Part shown: in pieces, positions 9,799 through 19,205 of the stretch
Layout of the letters: each line of letters begins with the position of its first letter
Numbering within the stretch: the stretch's first letter is position 1
Assembly: GCF_019192735.1 (NCBI RefSeq)
Contig: NZ_JAHTKP010000017.1
Span: 91,142-155,141, forward strand
Direction of reading: 5' to 3'
Length of the DNA: 64,000 nucleotides
Origin: Kitasatospora aureofaciens
Lineage (GTDB): Bacteria > Actinomycetota > Actinomycetes > Streptomycetales > Streptomycetaceae
Notes under the pieces: model-generated
What the model was told of the DNA's origin: nothing
What the model saw: only the letters and a program-made list of their open reading frames with translations
The model's database searches: none
Program-made: the position numbers and the translations under genes

Positions 9799-10110
9799 AT
9801 GCCAACGATCTGGGAGGTGCATGCGCACAGATCACAGTTGGGCATCTGTCGGTTGGCAGGGCTGGCGCAAGCCAGTTCGGATGGCAGAGAGTTCTGCGCA
9901 ACGCACCGCGCGTACTTGGAACCCCACGAAGGTGAACGCGCAAGCCGACCGCTCGATCCACGCGACGCCCATCCCGCGTGGTGGCAGTACCTGTGCACGA
10001 CGTACTGCCGCGAACACCTGCTCCAAGCACCTCCGCACGTCCGCAGCCGTACCGCCGAACCGGTGACCGGCACCCGTGGGCCGGCCACCGTCGGCGAGGG
10101 GACCAACTGA
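9799..10110 (+). CDS. Possible small Cys/His-rich protein
   Basis: A 103-aa reading frame with an AGAGGG Shine-Dalgarno before the ATG. It ends two bases before the ATG of the downstream permease. Cys and His are clustered (GICRL, FCATHRAY, LCTTYCREH), which could form a small zinc site. Third-position GC is lower than in neighbours, so it may be acquired or not coding at all. The rest of the 450-nt gap (9663-10112) holds the terminator and a TTGACA hexamer at 9765 without a convincing -10 box. Confidence 0.35.
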   Translation: MPTIWEVHAHRSQLGICRLAGLAQASSDGREFCATHRAYLEPHEGERASRPLDPRDAHPAWWQYLCTTYCREHLLQAPPHVRSRTAEPVTGTRGPATVGEGTN

Positions 10111-10112
10111 CC

Positions 10113-11108
10113 ATGACCGCACCCATCAAGACCGCCGGGAACGAACCGGGGGCACCCGCCACCGTGAGCCCGGCCAAGAAGATCGAGGGCCGCTCCCTCG
10201 GCCAGATCGCCTGGACCCGCTTCAAGCGGGACAAGATCGCCGTCGCCGGCGGCGTCGTGGTGATCCTGCTGATCCTGCTTGCCGTGCTGGCCAAGCCGAT
10301 CGAGGCCCTCTTCGGGCTCGACCCCGACGCACTCCATCAGGACCCGGACATCCTGGACGCCAACCTCGGCGGCCTGCCGATCGGGAACTGGGGCGGCATG
10401 AGCTGGGACCACCCGCTCGGCGTCGACCCCCTCCAGGGCCGTGACCTGCTCTCCCGTGCCATCGAGGGCTCCTGGGTCTCCCTGCTGGTCGCCTTCGGCG
10501 CGACCGTGCTGTCCAACACCATCGGCACCGTGCTCGGCGTGATGGCCGGCTACTACGGCGGCTGGGTGGACACCGTGATCAGCCGCATCATGGACGTCTT
10601 CCTGGCGTTCCCGCTGCTGCTCTTCGCCATCGCGATCTCGACCTCGCTGCAGGGCGGCGCGTTCGGACTGCACGGCCTCCCGCTGCACATCATGGTGCTG
10701 ATCTTCGTGATCGGCTTCTTCAACTGGCCCTACATGGGCCGGATCGTGCGCGGCCAGACGCTCTCGCTGCGCGAGCGCGAGTTCGTCCACGCGGCCCGCA
10801 GCCTGGGCGCCCGCGGCCCGTTCATCCTGTTCAAGGAACTGCTGCCGAACCTGGTCGGTCCGATCCTGGTCTACTCGACCCTGCTGATCCCGACCAACAT
10901 CCTCTTCGAGGCCGGCCTCAGCTTCCTCGGCGTCGGCATCCAGCCCCCGCAGGCCTCCTGGGGCGGCATGCTCAACGACGCGATCAAGTACTACCAGGTG
11001 GACCCCCAGTACATGGTGGTCCCCGGTCTGGCGATCTTCCTCACCGTGCTCGCCTTCAACCTGCTCGGCGACGGGCTGCGTGACGCCCTCGATCCCAAGA
11101 GCAACTGA
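10113..11108 (+). CDS. Peptide ABC transporter permease, DppC/OppC type
   Basis: 331-aa inner-membrane permease. An N-terminal OppC_N region (first TM about 43-63) is followed by about five TM segments. The EAA cytoplasmic loop that contacts the ATPases reads EFVHAARSLGARGPFILFKE. It is the first gene of permease C, binding protein, permease B, ATPase D, ATPase F, all on the plus strand; this order differs from the usual A-B-C-D-F. A Gly-rich insert (about 72-95) lies after TM1. The substrate is probably an oligopeptide or dipeptide; the sequence does not say which. Confidence 0.9.
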   Translation: MTAPIKTAGNEPGAPATVSPAKKIEGRSLGQIAWTRFKRDKIAVAGGVVVILLILLAVLAKPIEALFGLDPDALHQDPDILDANLGGLPIGNWGGMSWDHPLGVDPLQGRDLLSRAIEGSWVSLLVAFGATVLSNTIGTVLGVMAGYYGGWVDTVISRIMDVFLAFPLLLFAIAISTSLQGGAFGLHGLPLHIMVLIFVIGFFNWPYMGRIVRGQTLSLREREFVHAARSLGARGPFILFKELLPNLVGPILVYSTLLIPTNILFEAGLSFLGVGIQPPQASWGGMLNDAIKYYQVDPQYMVVPGLAIFLTVLAFNLLGDGLRDALDPKSN

Positions 11109-11162
11109 CCCTGCGTCAGGAATCTCCGCCTCCTCCACATCCTCAAGGGGTTGATCTCACCC

Positions 11163-12929
11163 ATGCGTAGGTCCCGTACCGTCGCGCTGACCGCGGCGGC
11201 CGCCGCCGCGGTCCTGATCGTGACCGGCTGCTCGTCCGGCACCAAGAGCTCCGACACCTCCTCCAGTGGCACCAGCGCGGCCGGTGGCGCCGACGCGGCC
11301 ACCAAGAACATCGTCAACGCCTCGGACAAGAAGGGCGGGACGGTCACCTACGAGATGAAGGGCACCCCGGACTCCTTCGACCCGGGCAACACGTACTACG
11401 CCTACATCTACAACTTCTCGCGCCTGTACGGGCGTCCGCTGACCACCTTCAACCCGGCCGCGGGCGAGGACGGCAACAAGCTCGTCCCGGACCTCGCCGA
11501 GAACATGGGCCAGCCCAGCGCGGACGGCCTGACCTGGACGTACAAGCTGCGCGCGGGCCTCAAGTACGACGACGGCACCCCGATCACCTCCAAGGACGTC
11601 AAGTACGCCGTGGAGCGCTCCAACTTCGCGCCGGACGTGAACTCCAACGGCCCGACGTACTTCAAGGAGCTGCTGGTCGACAACCCGACCCCCTACGAGG
11701 GCCCGTACAAGGACAAGACCGGCGACCTGAAGTCGATCGAGACGCCGGACGACCTGACCATCGTCTTCCACCTGAAGCACGCCTTCGCGGACTTCGACTA
11801 CCTGGTCAGCGCCCCGCAGACGGTCCCGGTCCCGCAGGCCAAGGACGACGGTGCCAACTACGTGAAGCACGTGGTCTCCTCGGGCACCTACAAGTTCGAG
11901 TCCTACGACGACGGCAAGCAGCTCACCCTGGTGCCGAACACCAACTGGGACAAGAGCACCGACCCGATCCGCAAGCAGCTCGCGGACAAGATCGTGGTCA
12001 AGATGGGCATCGAGCAGTCCACCATCGACAAGGACCTCATCGCCGGCAACGCCCAGGTGGACCTGGTCGGCGGCGGCGTCGACCCGCAGACCCAGGCGCA
12101 GATCCTGCAGAACCAGAAGCTCAAGGCCAGCACCGACAACGCCTACGGTGGTCGCCTGGTCTACACCGCGATCAACACCAAGGTCGCGCCGTTCGACAAC
12201 ATCGAGTGCCGCAAGGCCGTCCAGTACGCGATCGACAAGACCTCGGTGCAGCTCACGCTCGGCGGCCCGATCCGCGGCGCGATCGCCAACACCGTGCTCC
12301 CGCCGGACATCCCGGGCCACCAGGACTTCAACACCTGGGAGACCAAGGACAACAAGGGCGACCTCGACAAGGCCAAGGCCGCGCTCAAGGCCTGCGGCAA
12401 GCCGGACGGCTTCAACACCGTGCTGACGGCCCGCACCGAGCGCGACCCCGAGGTCCAGGCGGCGACCGCGATCCAGGCCGCGCTGAAGAAGATCGGCGTC
12501 AACGCCGAGATCCAGAAGTTCCCGCAGGGCAAGTACTTCTCGGACAACGCCGGTGTCCCGCAGTTCACCCAGGACCACAACATCGGCCTGATGATGATGC
12601 AGTGGGGCGCCGACTGGCCGACCGGCTACGGCTTCCTGCAGCAGATCGTCGACGGCCGCGCGATCAAGGCCTCCGGCAACAGCAACCTGGCCCAGCTGAA
12701 CGACCCCGACATCAACAAGCTGATCGACGACGCCGCCACCAACACCGACAAGGCGGCCCGCGAGAAGATCTACGCCCAGATCGACAAGAAGGTCATGGAC
12801 CAGGCGGTGTACGTCCCGCTGACCGACTTCAAGGTCTTCCTGTACCGCCCGGACAGCGCCACCAACCTCGCTTCCACGCCGGCCTTCTCGGGTGAGTACG
12901 ACTACCTGAACATCGGCACCACCAAGTAA
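11163..12929 (+). CDS. Peptide ABC transporter substrate-binding lipoprotein
   Basis: 588-aa SBP_bac_5 (OppA/DppA) family protein. The N-terminus is a lipoprotein signal peptide (MRRSRTVALTAAAAAAVLIV) with lipobox VTGC, so the mature protein would be anchored through Cys about 23. A Ser/Thr/Gly linker follows, then the two-lobe binding domain with PDSFDPGNTYYAYIYN and LTWTYKLRAGLKYDDGTPI. I chose the ATG at 11163 over the TTG at 11151, which lies directly against the AAGGGG. It captures extracellular peptides for the flanking permeases. Confidence 0.92.
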   Translation: MRRSRTVALTAAAAAAVLIVTGCSSGTKSSDTSSSGTSAAGGADAATKNIVNASDKKGGTVTYEMKGTPDSFDPGNTYYAYIYNFSRLYGRPLTTFNPAAGEDGNKLVPDLAENMGQPSADGLTWTYKLRAGLKYDDGTPITSKDVKYAVERSNFAPDVNSNGPTYFKELLVDNPTPYEGPYKDKTGDLKSIETPDDLTIVFHLKHAFADFDYLVSAPQTVPVPQAKDDGANYVKHVVSSGTYKFESYDDGKQLTLVPNTNWDKSTDPIRKQLADKIVVKMGIEQSTIDKDLIAGNAQVDLVGGGVDPQTQAQILQNQKLKASTDNAYGGRLVYTAINTKVAPFDNIECRKAVQYAIDKTSVQLTLGGPIRGAIANTVLPPDIPGHQDFNTWETKDNKGDLDKAKAALKACGKPDGFNTVLTARTERDPEVQAATAIQAALKKIGVNAEIQKFPQGKYFSDNAGVPQFTQDHNIGLMMMQWGADWPTGYGFLQQIVDGRAIKASGNSNLAQLNDPDINKLIDDAATNTDKAAREKIYAQIDKKVMDQAVYVPLTDFKVFLYRPDSATNLASTPAFSGEYDYLNIGTTK

Positions 12930-13028
12930 AGAGCCTGGCTCCGCATCCCTGAAGGCAGGTGAAGGCAGCGGCGCCCGCCACCGTCCGGCAGATCCCGGAC
13001 GGTGGCGGGCCGCCGGAGCCGACCAACT

Positions 13029-14039
13029 GTGTTTGCCTACATCATTCGCAGGACGTTCGCGGCCCTGTTGCTGATCCTGGTGGTCAGCGCGGTCACCTTC
13101 GCGATCTTCTTCCTGCTCCCGCGCATCGCCGGCGAGACCAGTGACCAGCTGGCCGCGCAGTACATCGGGAAGAACCCGTCGCCCGAGGCGATCGCTGCGG
13201 TCAAGAAGAACCTCGGGTTCGACCAGCCGCTGTACAGCCAGTACTGGAACTTCCTGAAGGGCCTGGTCGGCGGCGCCGAGTACAAGTTCGGTCCGGACCC
13301 GGTCACCTGCCACGTGCCGTGCTTCGGCTACTCGTTCAAGAACCACCTGGAGGTCTGGCCCGAGCTGACCAAGCGCATCCCGGTCACCCTCTCGCTGGCC
13401 ATCGGTGCGGCCGTGCTGTGGTTGGTCTCCGGCGTCACCACCGGCGTCATCTCCGCCCTCAAGCCGCGCTCGATCTTCGACCGGCTCGCCATGGGCGTCG
13501 CCCTCGCCGGCGTCTCGCTCCCGGTCTTCTTCACCGGCGCGCTGCTGCTCACCGTCTTCAGCTACGAGTGGCCGATCCTGGACAACCTCCAGTACGTCAA
13601 CTTCACCGACGACCCGATCATGTGGGCCCGCAACCTGATCCTCCCGTGGATCTCGCTGGCCTTCCTCTACTCAGCGCTCTACGCCCGGCTCACCCGCGCC
13701 GGGATGCTGGAGACCATGAGCGAGGACTACATCCGCACCGCCAGGGCCAAGGGCCTGGTCGAGCGCAAGGTCGTCACCCGGCACGGGCTGCGCGCCGCGC
13801 TCACCCCCGTCGTCACCATCTTCGGCATGGACCTCGGCCTGCTGCTCGGCGGTGCGCTGATCACCGAACAGGTCTTCTCGCTCCAGGGCATCGGTGCCTT
13901 CGCCGTCCAGGCGATCGCCGACAACGACCTGCCCAAGATCCTCGGCGTCACCCTGCTCGCCGCCTTCTTCATCGTCGTCTGCAACCTCGTGGTCGACCTC
14001 CTGTACGCCCTCGTCGACCCCCGGGTGAGGCTCTCGTGA
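13029..14039 (+). CDS. Peptide ABC transporter permease, DppB/OppB type
   Basis: 336-aa permease beginning VFAYIIRRTFAALLLILVV, typical of OppB N-termini. Six TM segments are apparent. The EAA loop is EDYIRTARAKGLVERKVVTR. The GTG at 13029 is preferred because it begins at the conserved N-terminus and has CCGGAG upstream. Its stop overlaps the GTG of the next ATPase gene (GTGA), indicating translational coupling. An extracellular insert with CHVPC at about residues 94-98 could form a disulfide. Confidence 0.92.
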   Translation: MFAYIIRRTFAALLLILVVSAVTFAIFFLLPRIAGETSDQLAAQYIGKNPSPEAIAAVKKNLGFDQPLYSQYWNFLKGLVGGAEYKFGPDPVTCHVPCFGYSFKNHLEVWPELTKRIPVTLSLAIGAAVLWLVSGVTTGVISALKPRSIFDRLAMGVALAGVSLPVFFTGALLLTVFSYEWPILDNLQYVNFTDDPIMWARNLILPWISLAFLYSALYARLTRAGMLETMSEDYIRTARAKGLVERKVVTRHGLRAALTPVVTIFGMDLGLLLGGALITEQVFSLQGIGAFAVQAIADNDLPKILGVTLLAAFFIVVCNLVVDLLYALVDPRVRLS

Positions 14040-15106
14040 CCGAGCTCCAGAACACCACGGCGCCCGCCGCGCAGACCCCGGCCGGAGACCCTTTCCTCTC
14101 CGTCCGCGACCTGCGGATCCACTTCGACACCGACGACGGCCTGGTCCGCTCGGTGGACGGGGTCAGCTTCGACCTGCACAAGGGCCGGACCCTCGGCATC
14201 GTCGGCGAGTCCGGCTCCGGGAAGTCCGTCACCTCGCTCGGCATCATGGGCCTGCACCGCTCCAAGCGGGCCCGGATCAGCGGCGAGATCCGGCTGAACG
14301 GCGAGGACCTGATAGCGGCCGGCCCCGACCGGGTGCGCCAACTGCGCGGCCGCGAGATGGCGATGATCTTCCAGGACCCGCTGACCGCGATGCACCCCTA
14401 CTACACGGTGGGCCAGCAGATCGTCGAGGCCTACCGGGTGCACCACCCCGACGCGACCAGGAAGCAGGCCCGCACCCGCGCCATCGAGATGCTCGACCGG
14501 GTCGGCATCCCGCAGCCCGACCGCCGCGTGGACGACTACCCGCACCAGTTCTCCGGCGGCATGCGCCAGCGCGCGATGATCGCCATGGCGCTGGTCAACG
14601 ACCCCTCCCTGCTGATCGCCGACGAGCCCACCACCGCCCTGGACGTCACCGTCCAGGCGCAGATCCTGGACCTCATCCGCGACCTCCAGGAGGAGTTCGG
14701 CTCGGCCGTCATCATCATCACCCACGACCTCGGGGTGGTCGCCGAGCTCGCCGACGACATCCTGGTCATGTACGGCGGCAAGTGCGTCGAGCGCGGCCCC
14801 GCCGACACCCTCTTCGACGCGCCCGAACACCCCTACACCTGGGGTCTGTTGGGCTCCATGCCGCGCCTCGACCGGGAGCTCCAGGACCGGCTCGTGCCGG
14901 TCAGGGGCACCCCGCCCAGCCTGATCAACGTGCCGTCCGGCTGCGCCTTCCACCCGCGCTGCCCGTACGCCCAGCTCACCGGCGGGCGCTCCACGACCGA
15001 GGTCCCGGTGCTGGCCGAGGCCGTGCCCGGGCACCACGCGGCCTGCCACCTCGCGGCGGCCGAGCGGCACCGCATCTTCACCGAAGAGATCGCGCCCCGG
15101 CTGTGA
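14036..15106 (+). CDS. Peptide ABC transporter ATP-binding protein, DppD/OppD type
   Basis: 356-aa ATPase. Walker A is GESGSGKS (about residue 60), the signature is SGGMRQR and Walker B is LLIADEPTTALD. The C-terminal oligopeptide/dipeptide extension contains GCAFHPRCPYA, part of the conserved Cys motif that can hold an Fe-S cluster in this family. It overlaps the upstream permease by GTGA. It pairs with the next ATPase to power peptide import. Confidence 0.93.
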   Translation: MTELQNTTAPAAQTPAGDPFLSVRDLRIHFDTDDGLVRSVDGVSFDLHKGRTLGIVGESGSGKSVTSLGIMGLHRSKRARISGEIRLNGEDLIAAGPDRVRQLRGREMAMIFQDPLTAMHPYYTVGQQIVEAYRVHHPDATRKQARTRAIEMLDRVGIPQPDRRVDDYPHQFSGGMRQRAMIAMALVNDPSLLIADEPTTALDVTVQAQILDLIRDLQEEFGSAVIIITHDLGVVAELADDILVMYGGKCVERGPADTLFDAPEHPYTWGLLGSMPRLDRELQDRLVPVRGTPPSLINVPSGCAFHPRCPYAQLTGGRSTTEVPVLAEAVPGHHAACHLAAAERHRIFTEEIAPRL

Positions 15107-15152
15107 GCCCGGCCTCGTACCAGGCGTCGTACCACCTTTCTGGAGAGAACCG

Positions 15153-16223
15153 ATGACGGACACTCAGGCGACCCAGACGGCGATCCCGTCGCCCGCGACC
15201 GCCTCCGACCGCGAGCCGCTGCTCCGGGTGACCGGCCTGACCCGGCACTTCCCGATCCGCAGCGGGCTGCTGCGGCGCCAGACCGGCGCGGTCCGGGCCG
15301 TCGACGGCATCGACTTCACGGTCAACGCGGGTGAGACGCTCGGCGTCGTCGGCGAGTCCGGCTGCGGCAAGTCGACCATGGGCCGGCTGGTCACCCGGCT
15401 CGACGAACCGACCGGCGGGACGATCGAGTTCGAGGGCACCGACATCACCCACCTGGGGGTCGGCGCGATGCGGCCGCTGCGCCGCGACATCCAGATGATC
15501 TTCCAGGACCCGTACTCCTCGCTCAACCCGCGGCACACCGTCGGCACCATCGTCGGCGCGCCGTTCAGGCTCCAGAACGCGGTGCCCGAAGGCGGGATCA
15601 AGAAGGCCGTCCAGGAGCTGCTGGAACTGTGCGGGCTCAGCCCCGAGCACTACAACCGCTACCCGCACGAGTTCTCCGGCGGCCAGCGCCAGCGCATCGG
15701 CATCGCCCGCGCGCTCGCCCTGCGGCCCAAGATGATCGTCGCGGACGAGCCGGTCTCCGCCCTGGACGTCTCCATCCAGGCGCAGGTGGTCAACCTGCTG
15801 GACGACCTCCAGCGCGAACTCGGCCTGACCTACCTGATCATCGCGCACGACCTCTCGGTGGTCCGGCACGTCTCCGACCGGGTCGCGGTGATGTACCTCG
15901 GCAAGATCGTCGAGATCGCCGACCGGGACTCGCTCTACCGCAGCCCGATGCACCCGTACACCACCGCGCTGATGTCCGCGGTGCCGGTGCCCGACCCGCG
16001 CCGCCGCCAGCGGGCCGGCCGCGAGCGGATCCTGCTCAAGGGCGACGTCCCCTCGCCGATCAACCCGCCCAGCGGCTGCCGCTTCCGCACCCGCTGCTGG
16101 AAGGCCCAGGAGGTCTGCGCCACCCAGGAGCCGCCGCTGGTCGCCCTCAAGACCGGCCACCAGGTCGCGTGTCACTTCCCTGAGAACACCGCGGGCGAAG
16201 CCCCTGTGGACGCCGTCGCCTAA
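15153..16223 (+). CDS. Peptide ABC transporter ATP-binding protein, DppF/OppF type
   Basis: 356 aa. Walker A is GESGCGKS, the signature SGGQRQR and Walker B MIVADEPVSALD. The C-terminal extension has GCRFRTRCWKAQEVCA. A GGAGAG Shine-Dalgarno precedes the ATG. It is the last gene of the five-gene transporter and is followed directly by a strong bidirectional terminator. Confidence 0.93.
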   Translation: MTDTQATQTAIPSPATASDREPLLRVTGLTRHFPIRSGLLRRQTGAVRAVDGIDFTVNAGETLGVVGESGCGKSTMGRLVTRLDEPTGGTIEFEGTDITHLGVGAMRPLRRDIQMIFQDPYSSLNPRHTVGTIVGAPFRLQNAVPEGGIKKAVQELLELCGLSPEHYNRYPHEFSGGQRQRIGIARALALRPKMIVADEPVSALDVSIQAQVVNLLDDLQRELGLTYLIIAHDLSVVRHVSDRVAVMYLGKIVEIADRDSLYRSPMHPYTTALMSAVPVPDPRRRQRAGRERILLKGDVPSPINPPSGCRFRTRCWKAQEVCATQEPPLVALKTGHQVACHFPENTAGEAPVDAVA

Positions 16224-16235
16224 CGGTTCCACGAC

Positions 16236-16275
16236 AAAGGCCGCCCGCCCCGGACGCCCGGGGCGGGCGGCCTTT
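16236..16275. terminator. Bidirectional terminator between transporter and acyltransferase
   Basis: A perfect 18-bp stem (arms 16236-16253 and 16258-16275) with a 4-nt loop, AAA on one side and TTT on the other. It lies between convergent transcription units and can serve both. Confidence 0.85.
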
Positions 16276-16307
16276 CGCCGTATCGCCGTCGTAGCGCCGC
16301 CGGTTCG

Positions 16308-17693
16308 TCAGTCGCGGCCGGACAGCACCGGCTCCGCCGCGGACCCGTCCGCGGCGGCCGGCTGGGCCTGGCCGACGATCGCGGGCTGCGGTGCAACGGG
16401 CGCCGGGAAGCGGCGGTTGACCGCCTTCATGACCTTGCGGCCGAGGTTCTGGAACGGGATCTCGACCAGGCGGTAACTGAGGTAGCTGACCACCAGCAGC
16501 GCGGCCGAGAAGGCGACGAACTGGATGCCCCGGTCCTTCCAGCCGACGATCGGCGCGTGGCCCTCCAGGAGCCAGTCCATGCCGTGGATCAGCGGGTTGT
16601 GCAGCAGGTAGACCGAGTAGCTGATCGAGCCGAGCCAGCTGAGCCAGCGCGGGAAGCGGCGCTTGCGCAGCAGCATGCCGATCACGAACACCGCCCACGC
16701 GGCCGCGTAGGCGAAGGAGAACGACATCCAGGACTCGGTCCACGTCTTCCCCAGGGCCGGGCCGCGGTTGTAGAGGTAGCCGACCGTGACGCCGGAGACG
16801 GCGACGAAGGCGCAGCAGGGGATGGCCGGGACCCGCTCGATCTGGCCGTGTTCCAGCCGGTACAGCACCGTCCCCGCGAACATCGTGGCGAAGATCATCA
16901 TGGTCTCGAACCCGGCGGACCGGCTGTTGAGCAGGACGAGGGTCAGGCCGAGGCCGCCGAGCAGCAGTCCGCCCCAGCGGACCAGGTCCGGACGGGCGGT
17001 GAAGATGCAGGCCATCGCCATGAGGACGACGATGCAGGCGGCGGCGACCAGGTGCCGGATCGAAGCCAGGTCGGTGGAGATCGTGCCCAGCGCCAGCCAG
17101 GAACCGAGGACGAGGGCGAACGCGGCGAAGCCGATCGCGATCGGCGCGCTCTTCCGGTGCCACCCCATGACGAATAACGCCGTCACGAAGTAGTAGAAGA
17201 TCATCTCGTAGGTGAGCGTCCACATGACCCCGACGACGTTGGGCACGCCCAGCATGTCCTGCAGCATCGTCCCGCCGGCCGCGAACGACAGCAGCGGGTG
17301 GTCGAAGGCGAAGGCCTGCACCACCGAGTGCTGGCGGGGGAGGATCAGCACGCTCCCGACCACGGTCAGGATCACCACGGGGAAGATCCGGAAGAACCGC
17401 CCGGCCCAGAACCCCCGGACGTCACCCCGCCGTTCCAGCGAGGCCGGGATGATGTACCCGCTCACCAGGAAGAACAGCATCACGCCGAAGATGCCCGGGT
17501 CCAGGTAGTGCGGGACCTTGGTGCCGCCCGGCACCCAGTGGAACGGCAGTGCGAGGTGGTACACCGCGACCGCCAGGGCGGCCATACCGCGCAGCGCGTC
17601 GAGCCAGCCGAGTCTCGACGAGGCGGGGGCGGCGGGGGCGCCCTCGGCGGTTCGGCCAGTGCGTCGCCTGGATGCGCATTCCATCAGCTTCAC
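16308..17693 (-). CDS. Membrane acyltransferase (Acyltransferase_3/OafA family), TTA-containing copy
   Basis: 461-aa multi-pass protein. LDALRGMAALAVAVYH contains the conserved catalytic-type Arg and His of family 3 acyltransferases, and GFWAGRFFRIFP and LSWLGSISYSVYLLH are further family signatures. Such enzymes O-acylate sugars or peptidoglycan-linked substrates; the target here is unknown. Residue 173 is a TTA leucine codon (17175-17177), rare in Streptomyces and needing the bldA tRNA. The adjacent paralogue has CTG at that site. A central block of about 130 residues is almost identical to the paralogue and the flanks are diverged, as expected after gene conversion. The gene runs toward the transporter terminator. 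Confidence 0.9.
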   Translation of the reverse strand: MKLMECASRRRTGRTAEGAPAAPASSRLGWLDALRGMAALAVAVYHLALPFHWVPGGTKVPHYLDPGIFGVMLFFLVSGYIIPASLERRGDVRGFWAGRFFRIFPVVILTVVGSVLILPRQHSVVQAFAFDHPLLSFAAGGTMLQDMLGVPNVVGVMWTLTYEMIFYYFVTALFVMGWHRKSAPIAIGFAAFALVLGSWLALGTISTDLASIRHLVAAACIVVLMAMACIFTARPDLVRWGGLLLGGLGLTLVLLNSRSAGFETMMIFATMFAGTVLYRLEHGQIERVPAIPCCAFVAVSGVTVGYLYNRGPALGKTWTESWMSFSFAYAAAWAVFVIGMLLRKRRFPRWLSWLGSISYSVYLLHNPLIHGMDWLLEGHAPIVGWKDRGIQFVAFSAALLVVSYLSYRLVEIPFQNLGRKVMKAVNRRFPAPVAPQPAIVGQAQPAAADGSAAEPVLSGRD

Positions 17694-17845
17694 ACGCGGA
17701 AGCTAGCGGAAGCAGCGGGGGGTAAGAACCGTTCGAGGGAGTTCGAAGACCCTTCGGAGCGTGGTTCCTGTCCGGACTGTGACCCTTGCTCCGGGGCGGG
17801 CACCCGCTGGGCCGGCCGCCCCTGAGCTGCGGGGATGGGTCGAGG

Positions 17846-19162
17846 TCAGCCGGTGCGCGAGCCCACCCGCGCCGGCTCGTGGACGCCCGGCGGGGCCTGG
17901 TCGGCGGGAGTGATCGGCGGGAAGCGGCGGTTGACCGCCTTCATGACCTTGCGGCCGAGGTTCTGGAACGGGATCTCGACCAGGCGGTAGCTGAGGTAGC
18001 TCAGCACCACCAGGGCGGCCAGGAAGGCGACGAGTTCCAGGCCCCGGTCCTTCCAGCCGACGAGCGGGGCGTGGCCCGACAGCTGCCAGCCCATGAAGAA
18101 GATCAGCGGGCCGTGCAGCAGGTAGACGGAGAAGCTGATCGCGCCCAGCCCGCTGAGCCAGCGCGGGAACCGGCGCTTGCGCAGCAGCATGCCGGCCACG
18201 AACACCGCCCAGGCCGCCAGGTAGGCGTAGGAGAACGCCATCCAGGAGTCGGTCCACGTCTTCCACAGCGTCGTGCCGCTGTCGTAGAGGTAGCCGGTCA
18301 CGAAGCCGCAGACGACGACGAAGGTGCAGCAGAGGACGGCCGGGAGCCGCTCGATCTGGCCGTGTTCGAGGCGGTACAGCACAGTGCCCGCGAACATCGT
18401 CGCGAAGATCATCATGGTCTCGAACCCGGCGGACCGGCTGTTGAGCAGGACGAGGGTCAGGCCGAGGCCGCCGAGCAGCAGTCCGCCCCAGCGGATCAAG
18501 TCAGGGCGGGCGGTGAAGATGCAGGCCATCGCCATGAGGACGACGATGCAGGCGGCGGCGACCAGGTGCCGGATCGAAGCCAGGTCGGTGGAGATGGTAC
18601 CCAGCGCCAACCATGAGCCGAGGACGAGGGCGAAGGCCGCGAAGCCGATCGCGATCGGGGCGCTCTTCCGGTGCCACCCCATGACGAACAGGGCCGTCAC
18701 GAAGTAGTAGAAGATCATCTCGTACGTGAGCGACCACAGGACGCCGATCGCACTGGGCACGCCCAGCAGGTCCTGCAGCATCAACCCGTTGGCCGCGAAC
18801 GACAGCAGCGGGTGGTCGAAGGCGAAGGCCTGCACGATCGCGAACTTGCGGGGGAGGATCAGCAGACTCGCGACCACGGCCAGGGCCACCGCCGGCGAGA
18901 TCCGGAAGAACCGCCCCGCCCAGAACCCCCGGACGTCACCGCGCCGTTCCAGCGAGGCCGGGATGATGTACCCGCTCACCAGGAAGAACAGCATCACGCC
19001 GAAGAGCCCGAGATCCAGGTAGTACGGCTCTCTCGCGGCATGCGGGATCAGGTTGACCAGGCCGAAGTGGTGCATGGCCACGGCGAGTGCCGCTATGCCG
19101 CGCAGCGCGTCGAGCCAGCCGAGTCTCGCCGGGGCGGGGGTGATGGGGCGCAGCTTCACCAT
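17846..19162 (-). CDS. Membrane acyltransferase (Acyltransferase_3/OafA family), second copy
   Basis: 438-aa paralogue of the adjacent gene, with LDALRGIAALAVAMHH and the same membrane layout and C-terminal RLVEIPFQNLGRKVMKAVNRRF. I placed the start at 19162 (MVKLRPITPAPARLGW), where family similarity begins; no strong Shine-Dalgarno is visible, so translation may be leaderless. The two copies lie head-to-tail with a 152-nt gap in which I see no gene. This copy lacks the TTA codon. It is divergent from the TRIC channel gene, with only about 43 nt between starts. Confidence 0.87.
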   Translation of the reverse strand: MVKLRPITPAPARLGWLDALRGIAALAVAMHHFGLVNLIPHAAREPYYLDLGLFGVMLFFLVSGYIIPASLERRGDVRGFWAGRFFRISPAVALAVVASLLILPRKFAIVQAFAFDHPLLSFAANGLMLQDLLGVPSAIGVLWSLTYEMIFYYFVTALFVMGWHRKSAPIAIGFAAFALVLGSWLALGTISTDLASIRHLVAAACIVVLMAMACIFTARPDLIRWGGLLLGGLGLTLVLLNSRSAGFETMMIFATMFAGTVLYRLEHGQIERLPAVLCCTFVVVCGFVTGYLYDSGTTLWKTWTDSWMAFSYAYLAAWAVFVAGMLLRKRRFPRWLSGLGAISFSVYLLHGPLIFFMGWQLSGHAPLVGWKDRGLELVAFLAALVVLSYLSYRLVEIPFQNLGRKVMKAVNRRFPPITPADQAPPGVHEPARVGSRTG

Positions 19163-19205
19163 GCGGAGGCTAGCCGAGTTCGGTGGATCAGGTACAAAAG
19201 GGACG

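Noticed and set aside
11157..13346. 729-aa frame antisense to the binding-protein gene
   Set aside because: Mirror frame of a GC3-rich gene; composition is Val/Asp/Leu repeats with no motif or start signal.
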